From assembly GCA_036496805.1 (NCBI GenBank), contig DASXKN010000032.1, positions 1 through 64,000 of the forward strand: DNA of 64,000 nt. The letters are read 5' to 3'. Position 1 is the stretch's first letter, and each line of letters opens with the position of its first letter. The translations under genes and the position numbers were made by a program. Of this stretch, positions 1-6,503 are shown in pieces. Source of the stretch: SZAS-103 sp036496805 (GTDB taxonomy: Bacteria > Pseudomonadota > Gammaproteobacteria > Xanthomonadales > Xanthomonadaceae). The notes under the pieces are model-generated. The model saw only the letters and a program-made list of their open reading frames with translations. It was not told where the DNA came from and did not search any database.

Positions 1-33
1 TGCCAGATCGATAGCAACAGTCGTAGCATTCAT
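1..33 (-). CDS. N-terminus of a probable IS110-family transposase (cut by window edge)
   Basis: Only the first 11 codons are inside the window. They read MNATTVAIDLA, which matches the usual opening of IS110-family DEDD transposases, where the Asp in the IDLA motif is the first acidic residue of the RuvC-like catalytic fold. A strong ribosome binding site (GAGGAG on the minus strand, near 39-46) sits in front of the ATG. The gene reads leftward out of the window, so the bases from 34 to about 115 are probably its upstream region or the element's end. It abuts an attC-like site, which fits the IS1111-attC branch of this family. The call rests on a very short match. Confidence 0.45.
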   Translation of the reverse strand, partial: MNATTVAIDLA

Positions 34-123
34 GGCGGACTCCTCTCGTGATCCCGTTGACTGAACTTGCGAAAGTTCAGTGTGGCTCATCGAAGCCGTG
101 TGGCGACATGGGAGGAGTCCATT

Positions 124-212
124 CAATCACTCAAGCGGACCCGTGCGGGAGTAAGCTGCTCGCTCGATCACGCATCCTGGCCGCGCAGGCCGCTTAGCTT
201 AGGCGCTAGGTT
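124..212 (+). repeat. attC-like site 1
   Basis: The left half contains TCAAGCGGACC (from 131). The right half reads GGCCGCTTAGC and ends in a GCTAGGT core (205-211), close to the integron core GTTRRRY. The two halves pair as CAAGCGG-a-CC against TAAGCGG-CC, leaving one unpaired A in the left arm, as expected for the extrahelical base of folded attC sites. It precedes the first small ORF of the array. Confidence 0.7.
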
Positions 213-219
213 TCTACCC

Positions 220-573
220 ATGTCTTCCATGCATCGCAGTTGCCCACACTGCTCAAAGAGTGTCGCCCTGGACACTCTGCGCAAGATTCCTCGGCGCGGA
301 GAGCTCAAGTGGTATCAGTTCACGCCCGCCCCTCTGCTCGCATGTCCTCTCTGTGGCGGCTTTGTCGCTTCAAATGTTGCCAACTCGCCCTGGTGGTGGC
401 TCGTCATTGCGCCATTCGTCGCAGGCCCGTTGCCCTTGTTCGTGCCATCGCTTTCCTTCCTGCGGCACGATTGGTGGCTCATCCTGTTCGCTTGCGTCTT
501 GCCAGCATTGGCAGCGTTGCTCATCCTCAAGAGCCATCGCCTGGTTCCGCACTCGCCGAAGCACGAAACCTGA
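220..573 (+). CDS. cassette ORF 1: small zinc-ribbon-like membrane protein
   Basis: A 117-residue protein of unknown function. Near its N-terminus it has two CxxC knuckles (CPHC and CPLC, about 26 residues apart) that could bind zinc, followed by two hydrophobic segments (about residues 55-75 and 82-102) and a basic tail. The start was placed at the ATG just after the core of attC site 1, because an upstream reading would translate the site itself; a second ATG three codons later is possible. The stop codon sits at the left arm of the next attC-like site, the expected layout for an integron cassette. Confidence 0.6.
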   Translation: MSSMHRSCPHCSKSVALDTLRKIPRRGELKWYQFTPAPLLACPLCGGFVASNVANSPWWWLVIAPFVAGPLPLFVPSLSFLRHDWWLILFACVLPALAALLILKSHRLVPHSPKHET

Positions 574-813
574 CCATGCGCTCAAGCCGACCTGGACACT
601 TCCTTCGCCTTGGTGGACACGTCGACCCAACTGTCGGGGTGTCCATGCCATGGGCCGGCCAGGCCCTGGACCCACCCATCGGTACAGCGAGGAATTCAAG
701 GCCACCGCGGTCCGGTTGAGCCGTCTGCCCGGCGTTGCCGTGTGGGGGAAGTCTTCCGTGCAATCATCCGTTGCGGCCCACGCGGCCGCTTAGCTTGGGC
801 GTCAGAAGTCAAG
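570..813 (+). repeat. attC-like site 2, split by an IS remnant
   Basis: The left half (TGACCATGCG then CTCAAGCCGACC, 571-592) and the right half (CGGCCGCTTAGCTTGGGC with core GTCAGAA, about 745-813) resemble those of the other sites but lie some 150 bp further apart than usual. The interior of the right part matches site 6 over about 20 bases beginning GTGCAATCATCCG. The extra DNA between the halves reads as part of an IS3-type transposase gene. Confidence 0.6.
593..745 (+). mobile_element. IS3-family remnant (orfA fragment) inside attC site 2
   Basis: A frame opening at the ATG at 650 encodes RYSEEFKATAVRLSRLPGV, the characteristic opening of IS3-family OrfA helix-turn-helix proteins. After that the reading passes straight into attC sequence, so the orfA is truncated after about 30 codons and no orfB is present. 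The preceding 55 bases contain three copies of TGGACAC/GTGTCCA, possibly part of the element's terminal repeat. The insertion separates the two halves of the attC-like site. Confidence 0.55.
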
Positions 814-816
814 CCA

Positions 817-1107
817 ATGAAAACCTCCGGGGAGCCGCAAACGTCACTTGATCGCGTGGCCCTGCTGGTCGGTAGCGGCGTGCTGGGAGCAGGAACCGGC
901 CTCGTGCTGGGCTTGGCCCTGTTGCTCTGCTCGCAGTTCCTCGCGGTCGACTTTTTTGGCGTGGCTGCCGTCAGGTTCTGCCTTGCCTACGTTCCCCTCG
1001 GCTTCGGCTGCCTCGCCGCCGTCGGCGGCTTGTTGTCTCCGGACAAGACCGCAGATGCCCTTGCACAGGTCTGGCACGTTATCGCCAAATTGTTCTCGTG
1101 GTCGTGA
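817..1107 (+). CDS. cassette ORF 2: small membrane protein
   Basis: A 96-residue protein of unknown function. It begins MKTSGEPQTSLDRVALL and has two long hydrophobic stretches (about residues 15-42 and 47-70), so it is probably an inner-membrane hairpin protein with a short cytoplasmic tail. The start is the first ATG after the core of attC site 2. The stop lies a few bases before the left arm of site 3. I know of no family for it, and it shows no catalytic motif. Confidence 0.55.
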   Translation: MKTSGEPQTSLDRVALLVGSGVLGAGTGLVLGLALLLCSQFLAVDFFGVAAVRFCLAYVPLGFGCLAAVGGLLSPDKTADALAQVWHVIAKLFSWS

Positions 1108-1112
1108 CTTCC

Positions 1113-1197
1113 AGCTATGCGTTCCAGCGGACCGCGGACTGGAAACTGCTATCTTCTGCGCGTTGCGGCCGTGGCCGCTTGGCTCAAGCGTCAGGCC
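1113..1197 (+). repeat. attC-like site 3
   Basis: The left arm CCAGCGGACCGCGG (from about 1123) pairs with the right arm CCGTGGCCGCTTGG, again with one unpaired A in the left arm. The core is GTCAGGC (1190-1196). The site lies between the stop of cassette ORF 2 and the start of cassette ORF 3. Confidence 0.7.
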
Positions 1198-1198
1198 C

Positions 1199-1771
1199 AT
1201 GCAGAGATTCCCCACCTGGACAATCATTGTCGCAACAACCGTTGTGCTTTACGGCGGCCTGATAGTCCTGGCTCATCTCATTCCTGATGCACACGCTCAC
1301 AAGCCCCCGCTGCTCAAGCTACCATCGCTGGACCGGATCATTTTCGTTGGAATTCCGGTGTATTTGTTGGAGGCGCTATTCTTCACGGCAGGTGCCATCG
1401 AGGTGTCGGCCAAGTTCGCATCCATGCCGCTACTTGGCGCAGCGGCCGGGGTTTTGGGTTACGGCGTTTTATATCATTGGTCCCATGGGCTTTCCGGCAT
1501 CATTCTGGCGAGCTGGATTGCATTGGTTCTCAACGCGAGTTACCTCGTGTTGCGCGCCCGGTCAAGAAAGACCGCAATTCTTTCTACCGTGGGGCAAAAG
1601 CTCACGTTCCTTCTGTTCGCGGTGTTGGGCCTCTACGCGTTCGGGACAACTCCTCACCAAGCGGGCGTATTCCTCCGGGCACCTCGGCCCGACTATGCGC
1701 TCAAGCGGACCGTGCGGGATGAAGTTTCCCTGGCGATCATGCGCAGCGGCCTGCACGGCCGCTTGGCCTAG
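1199..1771 (+). CDS. cassette ORF 3: membrane protein reading into attC site 4
   Basis: A 190-residue protein with about four predicted membrane segments (near residues 8-28, 45-65, 75-115 and 132-150) and no recognised family. The start is the ATG three bases after the core of attC site 3. Unlike the other cassettes there is no stop before the next attC-like site: the last 25 or so codons translate the left arm and spacer of site 4, and the TAG stop lies in its right half. The natural C-terminus may have been lost by mutation, or the protein may end in attC-encoded residues. Confidence 0.55.
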   Translation: MQRFPTWTIIVATTVVLYGGLIVLAHLIPDAHAHKPPLLKLPSLDRIIFVGIPVYLLEALFFTAGAIEVSAKFASMPLLGAAAGVLGYGVLYHWSHGLSGIILASWIALVLNASYLVLRARSRKTAILSTVGQKLTFLLFAVLGLYAFGTTPHQAGVFLRAPRPDYALKRTVRDEVSLAIMRSGLHGRLA

Positions 1772-1781
1772 GCATCTGGCT
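1692..1781 (+). repeat. attC-like site 4
   Basis: This is the best-paired site of the array: TCAAGCGGACCGTGC (from 1701) against GCACGGCCGCTTGG, fully complementary apart from one extra A in the left arm and the outermost base. The core is the degenerate ATCTGGC (1774-1780). The 3' end of cassette ORF 3 overlaps it. Confidence 0.7.
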
Positions 1782-1790
1782 TTGCTTGCG

Positions 1791-2222
1791 ATGGGATACG
1801 CCACCCGATGGTCTCTGCTTGCGGGATGCGGCGCGTCGGTCGGCGCGCTCATTCACATCGCCGCTGTCCTTGGCGGCCCGTCCTGGTACGTGTTCTTCCG
1901 CGCCCCTCCCTTCATCGTTGCATCGGCGAGGGCCGGCACCTGGCCGGCGCCCACGAGCGCATTGGCCATTGCCCTTGCGATGGGCATTTGTGCCGCCTAC
2001 GCGTTCTCTGCCGCAGGCCGGCTACCACGCCTTCCGTTGCTGCGGACCGGCCTCGCGATCGTTGCCGTCGTTTGCCTGCTGCGCGGCGTGCTGCTGGTTC
2101 CATTCGTCGTCCTGCATCCGTCGCTCGTGGACACGTTCGCGGTCGTCGGCTCGCTCGTCTGGCTGGCTGTTGGCGCGTGCTTCGCATTGAGCTTCCTGTC
2201 GTGCAAGGCGAATCCTGGCTAG
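1791..2222 (+). CDS. cassette ORF 4: four-helix membrane protein
   Basis: A 143-residue protein with four hydrophobic segments (about residues 8-28, 50-72, 83-103 and 113-135) separated by short loops. It is probably an inner-membrane protein of unknown function. The ATG lies ten bases after the core of attC site 4 and the stop lies at the left boundary of site 5. No motif suggests an enzyme or a transporter family. Confidence 0.55.
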   Translation: MGYATRWSLLAGCGASVGALIHIAAVLGGPSWYVFFRAPPFIVASARAGTWPAPTSALAIALAMGICAAYAFSAAGRLPRLPLLRTGLAIVAVVCLLRGVLLVPFVVLHPSLVDTFAVVGSLVWLAVGACFALSFLSCKANPG

Positions 2223-2307
2223 GCGTTCCAACGGACGGTGCGGGATGAGGTATCCCGTGCAATCATGGGTTGCGGCCCACACCGTCGCATGGCTCAGGCG
2301 ACAGGCG
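2220..2307 (+). repeat. attC-like site 5
   Basis: The left arm CCAACGGACGGTG and the right arm CACCGTCGCATGG pair imperfectly, with three mismatches, and the core is GACAGGC (2300-2306). The central spacer shares the ATCAT and TTGCGGCC stretches with sites 2 and 6. It is more degenerate than sites 3 and 4. Confidence 0.6.
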
Positions 2308-2323
2308 GCACAAGGACAATCCC

Positions 2324-2662
2324 TTGAATTTCTCGGACTACATCTTCCCGGCGTTCTTCCTGGTCTTCTTCGGCACGTTTGTGTTCCGGTACATCCGCAA
2401 CGGCAGCCTGACCGGAGCCCTGCTTGGCGGTCGAATCAAACGCACGACAGGAGAAATCGCGCTGTCGGGCGGCCAGTTCACTTCGCGGGTGTTGAGCGTG
2501 CACGTCCTGGAACCGACGTCAGGCGAAAAACCATTCGTCGCGCTTTCCATCGTTTCCAAGGCGCCGCTTGGCGCCAGCATGATTCCCGTCAAGCTCACGT
2601 TTGCCCAGGCGCAGCAATTGATTGCGCTTCTCCAGCAGGCAACGGGCGGGCGTGCTACCTGA
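2324..2662 (+). CDS. cassette ORF 5: membrane-anchored small protein
   Basis: A 112-residue protein with one N-terminal hydrophobic segment (about residues 5-20) followed by a soluble region rich in beta-type sequence; function unknown. The start is uncertain. An ATG at 2270 would lie inside attC site 5, so I prefer the TTG at 2324, which has AAGGAC seven bases upstream and lies after the site. The stop overlaps the first bases of attC site 6 (CTGACC), as in cassette 1. Confidence 0.5.
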   Translation: MNFSDYIFPAFFLVFFGTFVFRYIRNGSLTGALLGGRIKRTTGEIALSGGQFTSRVLSVHVLEPTSGEKPFVALSIVSKAPLGASMIPVKLTFAQAQQLIALLQQATGGRAT

Positions 2663-2751
2663 CCATGCGTTCAAGCGGAACGTGGGGAAGGCAGTTTGAG
2701 GTGCAATCATCCGTTGCGGCCGCGCAGGCCGATCAGCCAAGGTGCCAGGCG
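2660..2751 (+). repeat. attC-like site 6
   Basis: The left half CTGACCATGCGTTCAAGCGG closely resembles the left half of site 2, and the spacer shares about 20 bases with it. The right half is eroded (GGCCGATCAGCCAAGG) and the core is GCCAGGC (2744-2750). It is the last clear site of the array. Confidence 0.55.
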
Positions 2752-2768
2752 TCACGAGGAGAAGTCCG

Positions 2769-3053
2769 ATGAAGTCTTCATGCGTTGCGCTGTTTCTGTC
2801 CATCGCACTGATTTCCGGGTGCACCACGGCAACTTATGGCATCAGGCCGGCTCCGGTTGCCGCCCAGCCCGACACCTTCACCTTCAAGATATTCACTGGA
2901 GGGTTTGCCGGCGGGGACACCGCCGACAAGAGAGCCGCGGAAGAGCTCGACAAGTACAAGAATGCCAACGGCTACGCTTCGTACACGATCCTGGACAAGC
3001 ACTATCAAGTCCTGCCTTCGGGGTTCGTGTACACCGTCAGGTTTTCACGCTGA
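2769..3053 (+). CDS. cassette ORF 6: small lipoprotein
   Basis: A 94-residue predicted lipoprotein. A basic start and hydrophobic stretch are followed by the lipobox LISGC at about residues 15-19, after which the mature chain would begin at Cys. The mature part is short and shows no known domain. A good ribosome binding site (GAGGAG, 2755-2760) lies about nine bases before the ATG and just after the core of attC site 6. As the last ORF after the clear sites, it is either the final cassette or the first chromosomal gene after the array. Confidence 0.65.
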   Translation: MKSSCVALFLSIALISGCTTATYGIRPAPVAAQPDTFTFKIFTGGFAGGDTADKRAAEELDKYKNANGYASYTILDKHYQVLPSGFVYTVRFSR

Positions 3054-3148
3054 TCCGAAGGCGTCTCGTTGCTGGCGTCCGGCATGGCGTCCGGTTCCAT
3101 CGGCCGTCCCGGCGTCTTGCGGGCCCTGCCGTGTTCGGTCTGTCCGCG

Positions 3149-3206
3149 CCTGACGATGCGCTTCGACCGACACCTTGGGTACGTCGCCGAATTCTGGCGC
3201 TAGACT
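3149..3206 (+). repeat. possible degenerate attC-like site 7
   Basis: TGACGATGCG followed by TTCGACCGAC, and some 15 bases later GTCGCCGAA...GGCGCTAGAC. The arms pair as TTCG-a-CCGAC against TTCG-GCGAC, with one unpaired A and one mismatch, and the end resembles an attC core (GCTAGAC). It is much shorter than the other sites. It would close cassette 6. Confidence 0.35.
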
Positions 3207-3272
3207 TATCTACGCCACGAAGCTGTCGTTTGGCCCACTCGCTTGGCCCACTCCGCATCCGGGAGAACGGAA

Positions 3273-3659
3273 ATGCCGCGCGTCGTCCATTTCGAGATCC
3301 AGGGAACGCAGCCGGAAGCGCTATCGCGCTTCTACTCCGATCTGTTCGGCTGGAAGTGCACCCAGTGGGGCGGCGCGCCGTACTGGCTGGTCGAAACCGG
3401 ACCGGACGGCGAGCGCGGCATCAACGGCGGGCTGCTGCCGCGCAACGGGCCGCCACCGGTGCACGGCGCGGGCGTGAACGCCTTCGTCTGCACGGTCGAG
3501 GTTCCGGCGCTCGACGAGTACTTCGCCAGGGCGCTCGCCCTCGGCGGCACGATGGCGGTGCCGAAGATGCCGATACCCTCGGTCGGATGGCTGGTCTACG
3601 TGAAGGATCCCGACGGGAACATCCTCGGCCTCATGCAACCCGATCCCGCGGCCCGATGA
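3273..3659 (+). CDS. VOC-family (glyoxalase-like) protein
   Basis: A 128-residue protein with the two beta-alpha-beta-beta-beta modules of the vicinal oxygen chelate fold. The first module starts at VVHFEI and the second at VNAFVCTVEV, and the chain ends with the typical DPDGNILGLMQ strand. Such proteins bind a metal and act as lyases, dioxygenases or resistance proteins; the substrate cannot be read here. The ATG at 3273 is preceded by GGGAGAACGG and starts immediately before the first strand, so it is preferred over an in-frame ATG ten codons upstream. Confidence 0.8.
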   Translation: MPRVVHFEIQGTQPEALSRFYSDLFGWKCTQWGGAPYWLVETGPDGERGINGGLLPRNGPPPVHGAGVNAFVCTVEVPALDEYFARALALGGTMAVPKMPIPSVGWLVYVKDPDGNILGLMQPDPAAR

Positions 3660-3730
3660 CGTCCGATGGCTCGCTCCAGTCGGGCGGCATCGACCGCGGC
3701 ACATCCACGACCACAGGACACACTCCGACC

Positions 3731-4045
3731 ATGTCGCCCATCAAGACGCTGCTGCTGGAGGAACTGCGAGGGATCGAAGGCGTCGAGGACCGGCCGTCCC
3801 CGGTTGCCGGGGGAACCGCGCTGTTCCATCGCGGCAAGCCGTTCGCCCACTTCCACCACGACCATGAGCTGGACCTGCGGCTCACCAGGAAGATCATCCA
3901 GTCGCGGGGCCTGAAGCACCCGCCCGGCTCGGTGCATCATGCCGGGCGCTCGCCTTCGTCGGCGTGGATCGAGGTGCGGTTCGCGACGGCCGCCGATGTC
4001 CCCGGTGTCGTCGAGCTGGTGCGCCTGGCCGTCGCGCAGCTTTGA
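3731..4045 (+). CDS. luciferase-domain protein (DUF5519)
   Basis: A 104-residue single-domain protein of the DUF5519 'luciferase family' type. Recognisable stretches are GVEDRPSPVAGG, GKPFAHFHHDHELDLRL and AWIEVRF near the C-terminus. Despite the name, no light-emitting activity is implied and the biochemical role is unknown. I chose the ATG at 3731 because the family begins at this helix. The same frame is open back to an ATG at 3656 that overlaps the stop of the VOC gene (ATGA), so translational coupling with that gene is possible and the start is uncertain. Confidence 0.75.
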   Translation: MSPIKTLLLEELRGIEGVEDRPSPVAGGTALFHRGKPFAHFHHDHELDLRLTRKIIQSRGLKHPPGSVHHAGRSPSSAWIEVRFATAADVPGVVELVRLAVAQL

Positions 4046-4111
4046 TCCGCGGATCGCAGGCGGCGCCTCGCAATCGCCGGTTGCGCAGGTTTCGAACGAA
4101 GGAGAAGTCCC

Positions 4112-4591
4112 ATGAAGCCTTCCGATCCCGCCAACACCGAAGCCCGCATCGCCTCGTTCATCGACAAGTTCGAACCGGCGATGGCGAAGCTCATCCGCGC
4201 CTGTCGCACATCGCTGCGCCGGATGTTCCCGTCCGCGGTGGAGATCGTGTACGACAACTACAACTTCTTCGTGATCGGCTACAGCCCGACCGCCCGGCCC
4301 TCGGACACCGTGGTATCGCTGGCTGCGGCGGCGAACGGGGTCGGCTTGGCGTTCTATCACGGGGCCGAGCTCACCGACCCGCACGGACTGCTGCTCGGCA
4401 GCGGCGTGCAGAATCGCTTCATCCGCCTGCCCTCGGCTGACGTGCTGAAGGACGAGCGCGTCCGCGAGTTGATCGGCGCGGCGGTGGCGCTTTCGAAAAC
4501 GCCTTTCGCGGCCGGCGGCAAGGGCGAGACCCTCGTCAAGTCGGTGTCGGCGAAGCAGCGTCCACGCAGGAAAGCCGCGAAGGCCGGTTGA
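4112..4591 (+). CDS. DUF1801 (YdhG-like) protein
   Basis: A 159-residue protein with a DUF1801/YdhG-like domain over about residues 10-140 (signature region MFPSAVEIVYDNYNFFVIGY) and a lysine/arginine-rich tail after residue 145. Proteins of this type are small soluble alpha/beta proteins without an assigned biochemical role. The ATG has GAAGGAG about eight bases upstream. The basic tail could bind nucleic acid, but this is only suggested by composition. It converges on hda with a ten-base gap. Confidence 0.75.
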   Translation: MKPSDPANTEARIASFIDKFEPAMAKLIRACRTSLRRMFPSAVEIVYDNYNFFVIGYSPTARPSDTVVSLAAAANGVGLAFYHGAELTDPHGLLLGSGVQNRFIRLPSADVLKDERVRELIGAAVALSKTPFAAGGKGETLVKSVSAKQRPRRKAAKAG

Positions 4592-4601
4592 GCAGCGCGG
4601 C

Positions 4602-5297
4602 TCAGGTCGCTTCGATCACGTCTTTCAGGAAAGGCACCGTGATCCGGCGTTGGGCCGCGAGCGATGCGCGGTCGAGCCGGTCCAGCAGCGCGGTCAGCGA
4701 TGCGAGATCGCGTTCGACGCGACGGAACAGGTAGTCCATCACCGCCTCGTCGAGTTCCAGCCCGCGCGCGGCCGCGCGCTCGCGCAGGATCGCGCGGCGC
4801 TGCGCCTCGTCGGGCGCGGACAGTGCGAACCGCGCGCATTGCGAGAGGCGCGAACGCAGGTCGGGCAGCGCCAACGGCAACTGCGCGGGCGCCATGTCGG
4901 CTGCGTACAGCAACGCGCCGCCGCCGTCGCGCACGCGGTTGTGCAAGTCGAACAGGGCGACTTCGGCGGCGTGGTCGCCGGCAATCGCCTGGAGGTCGTC
5001 CACGCAGGCCAGCCGCACCCCGCCCTGTTGCGCGAGTGCGTCGGCAGCGCGTTCGCCGAAGACGCGCAGCGGCAGGTAGGCGATGGCGTGGCCGGCGGCG
5101 CTCGCCTGCGCGCAGGTCGCCAGCAGCAAATGGCTGCGGCCCGATCCATCGGGGCCGCCCAGGAAGACGCTTTCGCCGCTGGCCGATGCGAGCGCGGTCA
5201 ACGCGTCGAGCAATCCCGGCGCGGCATCGCGATAGGCATCCAGGCGCTGGTCGCGCGGGAAGCGCAGGCCGAGCGGAAGTTGCGGCGTGCTGCTCAC
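4602..5297 (-). CDS. hda: DnaA regulatory inactivator Hda
   Basis: A 231-residue AAA+ protein homologous to DnaA domain III. With the DNA-loaded beta clamp, Hda stimulates hydrolysis of DnaA-bound ATP and so limits initiation at oriC. The N-terminal clamp-binding motif is visible as QLPLGLRF within the first dozen residues. A P-loop-like GGPDGSGRSH follows at about residue 50, and the C-terminal helical lid carries the arginine-containing box (SAPDEAQRRAILRERAAARG). The GTG at 5295-5297 was chosen because it places the clamp motif at the N-terminus. The gene starts ten bases after the permease stop, so it is probably the last gene of a minus-strand operon. Confidence 0.9.
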   Translation of the reverse strand: MSSTPQLPLGLRFPRDQRLDAYRDAAPGLLDALTALASASGESVFLGGPDGSGRSHLLLATCAQASAAGHAIAYLPLRVFGERAADALAQQGGVRLACVDDLQAIAGDHAAEVALFDLHNRVRDGGGALLYAADMAPAQLPLALPDLRSRLSQCARFALSAPDEAQRRAILRERAAARGLELDEAVMDYLFRRVERDLASLTALLDRLDRASLAAQRRITVPFLKDVIEAT

Positions 5298-5307
5298 GCG
5301 CCGTGCA

Positions 5308-6501
5308 TCACGAGGCGTTCGCGGGTGGTTCGTCGTCGTCGCGTTCGACACGCACGCGCTGTTCCACCACTTCCAGCGCGATCGTCTCCTCGACGCGGAC
5401 CGCGTGCCCCGCATAGAGCTTGCTGGCGGTGTAGCGCTCGTGGCCGTAGCGCAGCAGCACCATCGCGATCGCCGACATCGGCAACGCCAGCAGCACGCCG
5501 AGGAAACCGAACAGTTGCCCGCCGGCCATCAAGGCGAAGATCACGCCGACCGGGTGCATGCCGATCTTGTCGCCCACCAGGCGTGGTACGAGCACGAAGG
5601 ATTCCAGCGTCTGCCCGATCGCGAACGCTCCCGCGACCATCGCCACGTGCTGGAAATCGCCGAACTGCACCAGCGCGGCGAGCAGGCTGATGGTGATGCC
5701 GGTGATCACGCCCAGGTAGGGCACGAAGCTGAGCAGGCCGGTGATCATCCCGATCAGCAGGGCGAGGTCGAGGCCGACGAACCACAGCGCGACCGTGTAC
5801 CACAGGCCCAGGCACACCATCACCGAGAGCTGGCCGCGCAGGAAGCCGCCGAGCATCTCGTTGGACTCGCTCGCCAGGCGCGCGATGGTCGGCTGGATCG
5901 CGCGCGGCAGCAGCGAGTCGATGCGCTCGACCAGCACGTCCCAGTCGCGCAGGAAGTAGAACGAGAGCACCGGCACCAGGAAGATCGTCGACAGCACCTG
6001 GATCAGCACCAGGCCCGAGTGCGAGACCTTGCCGAGCAGGGTCGAGGCCACGCCCGCCTGCTGCCAGTGCGCGCGCAGCATCGCGATCACCTGCTGCGGA
6101 TCGAAGTACGGCGCGAGGTCGAGGTGGGTGCGCGAATTGACCCACGGCAGCGCGGTGTTGCGCAGCCACGCCGCGTAGGCCGGCATCAGGGTGACGAAGT
6201 GGCTGATCTGGTCGCCCAGCAGCGGCAGCAGGAAGAACAGCGCCAGCGCCGCCAGGGTGGTCATCGCGAAGAACACCAGGGACACCGCGAACGTGCGGCT
6301 CATGCGCGCGCGTTCGAGCCGGTCCACCAGCGGATCGCCGAGATAGCCGAAGAACGCGGCGATCACGAACGGCAGCAGCACCGGGGCCAGCAGCCAGATC
6401 AGCACGCCGACGGCGATCGTGATCGCCAGCCAGTGCCAGCTACGGCCTTCGTCGCCAGCCTCGACGGCAGATGCGGCGGGTGCTGGGTCGAGTGGATTCA
6501 T
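5308..6501 (-). CDS. PerM/AI-2E transporter family permease
   Basis: A 397-residue inner-membrane protein of the AI-2E/PerM family (UPF0118). About eight membrane segments are visible, with the family-typical PYLGVITGI and central FYFLRDWD stretches and a long acidic C-terminal tail (EERDDDE-like). Family members have been proposed as exporters or Na+/H+ antiporters; the substrate is not predictable. The PerM-Hda pairing is common in gammaproteobacteria. The ATG is two bases from the stop of the upstream pgsA-like gene, so the two are translationally close. Confidence 0.85.
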   Translation of the reverse strand: MNPLDPAPAASAVEAGDEGRSWHWLAITIAVGVLIWLLAPVLLPFVIAAFFGYLGDPLVDRLERARMSRTFAVSLVFFAMTTLAALALFFLLPLLGDQISHFVTLMPAYAAWLRNTALPWVNSRTHLDLAPYFDPQQVIAMLRAHWQQAGVASTLLGKVSHSGLVLIQVLSTIFLVPVLSFYFLRDWDVLVERIDSLLPRAIQPTIARLASESNEMLGGFLRGQLSVMVCLGLWYTVALWFVGLDLALLIGMITGLLSFVPYLGVITGITISLLAALVQFGDFQHVAMVAGAFAIGQTLESFVLVPRLVGDKIGMHPVGVIFALMAGGQLFGFLGVLLALPMSAIAMVLLRYGHERYTASKLYAGHAVRVEETIALEVVEQRVRVERDDDEPPANAS

Positions 6502-6503
6502 CC

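Noticed and set aside
124..2751. The regular repeats at the left edge as a CRISPR array
   Set aside because: Repeats are about 85 bp, imperfect, and separated by ORF-sized segments with stop codons at repeat boundaries; this is not CRISPR geometry, and no cas gene is present.
3657..3731. Extending the DUF5519 protein upstream to the ATG overlapping the VOC stop
   Set aside because: The extra 25 residues are Ser/Thr/Gly-rich and do not belong to the family fold; the overlap itself is noted as possible coupling.
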